A stretch of 64,000 bases of DNA from Elusimicrobiaceae bacterium (GTDB lineage: Bacteria; Elusimicrobiota; Elusimicrobia; Elusimicrobiales; Elusimicrobiaceae), in contig JAFVFN010000013.1 in the NCBI GenBank assembly GCA_017475405.1, positions 1 to 64,000 of the forward strand. The letters are read 5' to 3'. How positions within the stretch are numbered: the first letter of the stretch is position 1; the number at the start of each line of letters is the position of its first letter. A program made the translations under genes and the position numbers. This document shows, piece by piece, positions 62,186-64,000 of this stretch. The notes under the pieces were generated by a model that had not been told where the DNA came from, ran no database searches, and saw only the letters and a list, made by a program, of their open reading frames with translations.

Positions 62186-64000
62186 ATGGCAGAAGAAAAA
62201 GAAGTCAAATCCGAAGCAAAGATTATCGCGTTTTCCGGTCCGAAAGAGGGGGCCGGTAAAACCACGCTCACCCTGAATTTGGCGCTCGGTTGGGCTGGCA
62301 TTCAAAAACGGCCGGTACTCATTGTGCCGCTTGATCCTCTCGCACGCCAAGAACACAGTTTTTATTTGAATATCAAAAACCCTGTCAGCGTAGTCGATTT
62401 ACTGCAGACGTTGGGTAACACCAATATTGCCGTGGTGGGCGGACTGCTGCGGGGTAAAATTTCCATGTCTCAATGGGGCGTAGGCCTGTTGCCGCTGGGC
62501 AATACCCGGGCGCAGGTAGCGTCTATCAGCCCGAAGATTTTGATTCCGATTTTGTCGCGTCTTTCGCAGACGTTTGATATTTTTCTGGATGTGGATTCCA
62601 GTTTCCCGATGCAGGCGTTTGCATTTGATATTGCCGATAAAGTGTTTTGGGTGTCGCAGGCCACGCGTACACATTTAAACGCGACGGTCCAGTTATTTAA
62701 TGATTACAAAGAGCAACATTATCCCATGGACCGGTTAAGCGTGCTGTGCAACGCTTATGATATGCCCGGTTCCATTGACTACTCCGAAGTGGAGCGCTTT
62801 TACGGATCGTTGGGACACGAAATTGATGTATTTTTACCGTGGGATGAGGATGTAATGAGCACTTCCAACCGCCGGGAAGTAGAAATTATTGTAAACCCGC
62901 AAGCGGAATGGGTCAAGGGACTGCGTTTGGTGCTCGCCAAAATTCGTGATTTAAAACCGGCTCCCAAGGACTGGACGGCCTCTGTGTCAGATGCGGAGTT
63001 TACGCAGGCGGCGCAAGAGATTTGGAGTCCGGTGGTATTTAATAGTGGCAAAACACAATCGTTGGAAGACCATGTGTCCGAAGAAGAGGCTGCCGGAAGT
63101 ACCAAGCTTTCTTTCTGGGATGATCTCAAACAAAAAGTACACAAAGAAGTCGTACATACCTTGGAAATCGAACACATTGTGGTTAGTGACGAAAGTTCGG
63201 CCAGTGAACAGACCCGCAAACGGGTAGCCGCTATTGTGGATGACATTTTACAAAAACAGCCTAATTTGCAATTTTCACGGGAACAGCGTGCCCGGTTCTC
63301 CTCAGAACTGTTGGATGAAATTTTAGGGTTGGGACCGCTTGAAGTCTTGATGCGAGATCCGGCTGTTACCGAAATTATGGTCAATGCGTTTGATAAGATT
63401 TTTATTGAACAAAAAGGAAAACTGACCCTGACTAAATATAAATTTAGAAACAATGATCAGGTTGTACAGGTTATTAAGCGTATTGTGGCTCCGCTCGGAC
63501 GTCGTATTGACGAATCCGTACCGCTCGTAGACGCACGTTTAAAAGACGGATCCCGTGTCAACGCCATTATTTCGCCGCTTGCGGTATCCGGACCGACTCT
63601 GACCATTCGCCGCTTCTCGCAAAAACCGTTCGGACCGGAAGATTACTACCGATTCGGTACGATTACGCCGCAATGTATGGAGTTTATCAAAAAATGTGTT
63701 AAAATCCGTAAAAACATTATTGTATGCGGCGGTACCGGTACCGGTAAAACCACTTTCTTAAACGCAATTTCCGGCTATATTGCTGATGATGAACGTATTA
63801 TTACCGTAGAAGATACCGCGGAACTTCGTTTGCAGCAGCCGCACTGGGTATCGTTGGAAAGCCGTCCGCCAAACGTCGAAGGGAAAGGGGCAGTAACCAT
63901 TCAGGATTTGGTCAAAAACTGTTTGCGTATGCGTCCGGACCGCATTGTAGTCGGGGAGTGCCGCGGCGGTGAAGCTTTGGACATGTTACAGGCCATGAAC
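62186..64000 (+). CDS. CpaE-CpaF (TadZ-TadA) fusion ATPase, 3' end outside window
   Basis: The frame is open from the ATG at 62186 to the last base, giving 605 residues. Residues 1 to about 260 are a MinD/ParA-like CpaE domain with P-loop [15 protein letters not shown] near 17-31. From about 330 on is a CpaF/TadA secretion ATPase: [17 protein letters not shown], then Walker [10 protein letters not shown] near 515 and [18 protein letters not shown] near the edge. There is no stop or restart between them. The two functions, polar positioning and pilus assembly power, are separate proteins in most Tad loci. The start overlaps no neighbour and follows the secretin by one base. Confidence 0.9.
   Translation, partial: MAEEKEVKSEAKIIAFSGPKEGAGKTTLTLNLALGWAGIQKRPVLIVPLDPLARQEHSFYLNIKNPVSVVDLLQTLGNTNIAVVGGLLRGKISMSQWGVGLLPLGNTRAQVASISPKILIPILSRLSQTFDIFLDVDSSFPMQAFAFDIADKVFWVSQATRTHLNATVQLFNDYKEQHYPMDRLSVLCNAYDMPGSIDYSEVERFYGSLGHEIDVFLPWDEDVMSTSNRREVEIIVNPQAEWVKGLRLVLAKIRDLKPAPKDWTASVSDAEFTQAAQEIWSPVVFNSGKTQSLEDHVSEEEAAGSTKLSFWDDLKQKVHKEVVHTLEIEHIVVSDESSASEQTRKRVAAIVDDILQKQPNLQFSREQRARFSSELLDEILGLGPLEVLMRDPAVTEIMVNAFDKIFIEQKGKLTLTKYKFRNNDQVVQVIKRIVAPLGRRIDESVPLVDARLKDGSRVNAIISPLAVSGPTLTIRRFSQKPFGPEDYYRFGTITPQCMEFIKKCVKIRKNIIVCGGTGTGKTTFLNAISGYIADDERIITVEDTAELRLQQPHWVSLESRPPNVEGKGAVTIQDLVKNCLRMRPDRIVVGECRGGEALDMLQAMN

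Noticed and set aside
62800..63453. 217-codon minus-strand frame under the CpaE-CpaF gene
   Set aside because: It is antisense to an unmistakable ATPase and is Ser/Cys-rich as expected for a shadow frame.

Overview
The window is a bacterial chromosome segment of moderate GC content. It most resembles a gut-type member of the Elusimicrobiota (Elusimicrobium-like). The lineage call is an inference from three things: several solitary type IV pilin-like genes with near-identical N-termini, a Tad locus next to PorV- and FlgD-Ig-type proteins, and the style of the housekeeping genes. No rRNA is present. The one tRNA, Arg(UCG), lacks an encoded CCA, and a CCA-adding enzyme lies beside it.

Layout. 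1-840 is the 3' end of a cysteine-rich secreted or surface protein. 951-10961 is housekeeping on the + strand: trxA, polA-coaE-rho, rpmE, prfA, prmC-murA-folC. 10945-21250 alternates housekeeping (coiled-coil protein, ddl, cca, yebC-ruvC) with three solitary pilin genes. Each pilin gene follows a roughly 230-nt leader. The three leaders fold into the same multi-helix pseudoknotted architecture with extensive compensatory base changes; this is the strongest candidate here for an undescribed element. One of the pilin genes is frameshifted. 21330-33333 is a long + strand run: M50 protease, trpS, scpA-scpB-glgA, an FtsX/EnvC/Ctp cell-wall module, tsaD, and a cytoplasmic solute-binding-like protein paired with a GAF-GGDEF cyclase. 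lon follows.

Two AT-rich accessory islands (about 36150-39480 and 50650-53500) hold AAA_14/DUF4143 ATPases with iteron-like operator arrays, an intact HigBA-type toxin-antitoxin pair, and remnants of another toxin-antitoxin pair and another ATPase. Between the islands, 39632-50602 encodes six membrane-anchored, low-complexity proteins. Several are paralogous (first with sixth, second with fourth), and they look like an uncharacterised envelope complex.

53523-64000 is a surface-structure locus: a giant exported protein with FlgD-Ig-like repeats, a PorV/PorQ-family outer-membrane protein, two Flp-type pilins, a TadE pseudopilin, CpaB, a very short secretin, and a CpaE-CpaF fusion ATPase that runs off the window end.

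Gene starts were moved to internal ATGs with Shine-Dalgarno sites where the longest frame began at an unconvincing GTG or TTG. Many promoters use an extended -10 of the form TGCTAYAAT. Several genes have the -10 box only 5-7 bases before the ATG, which suggests leaderless transcripts. All functional calls come from reading motifs; no database search was run.
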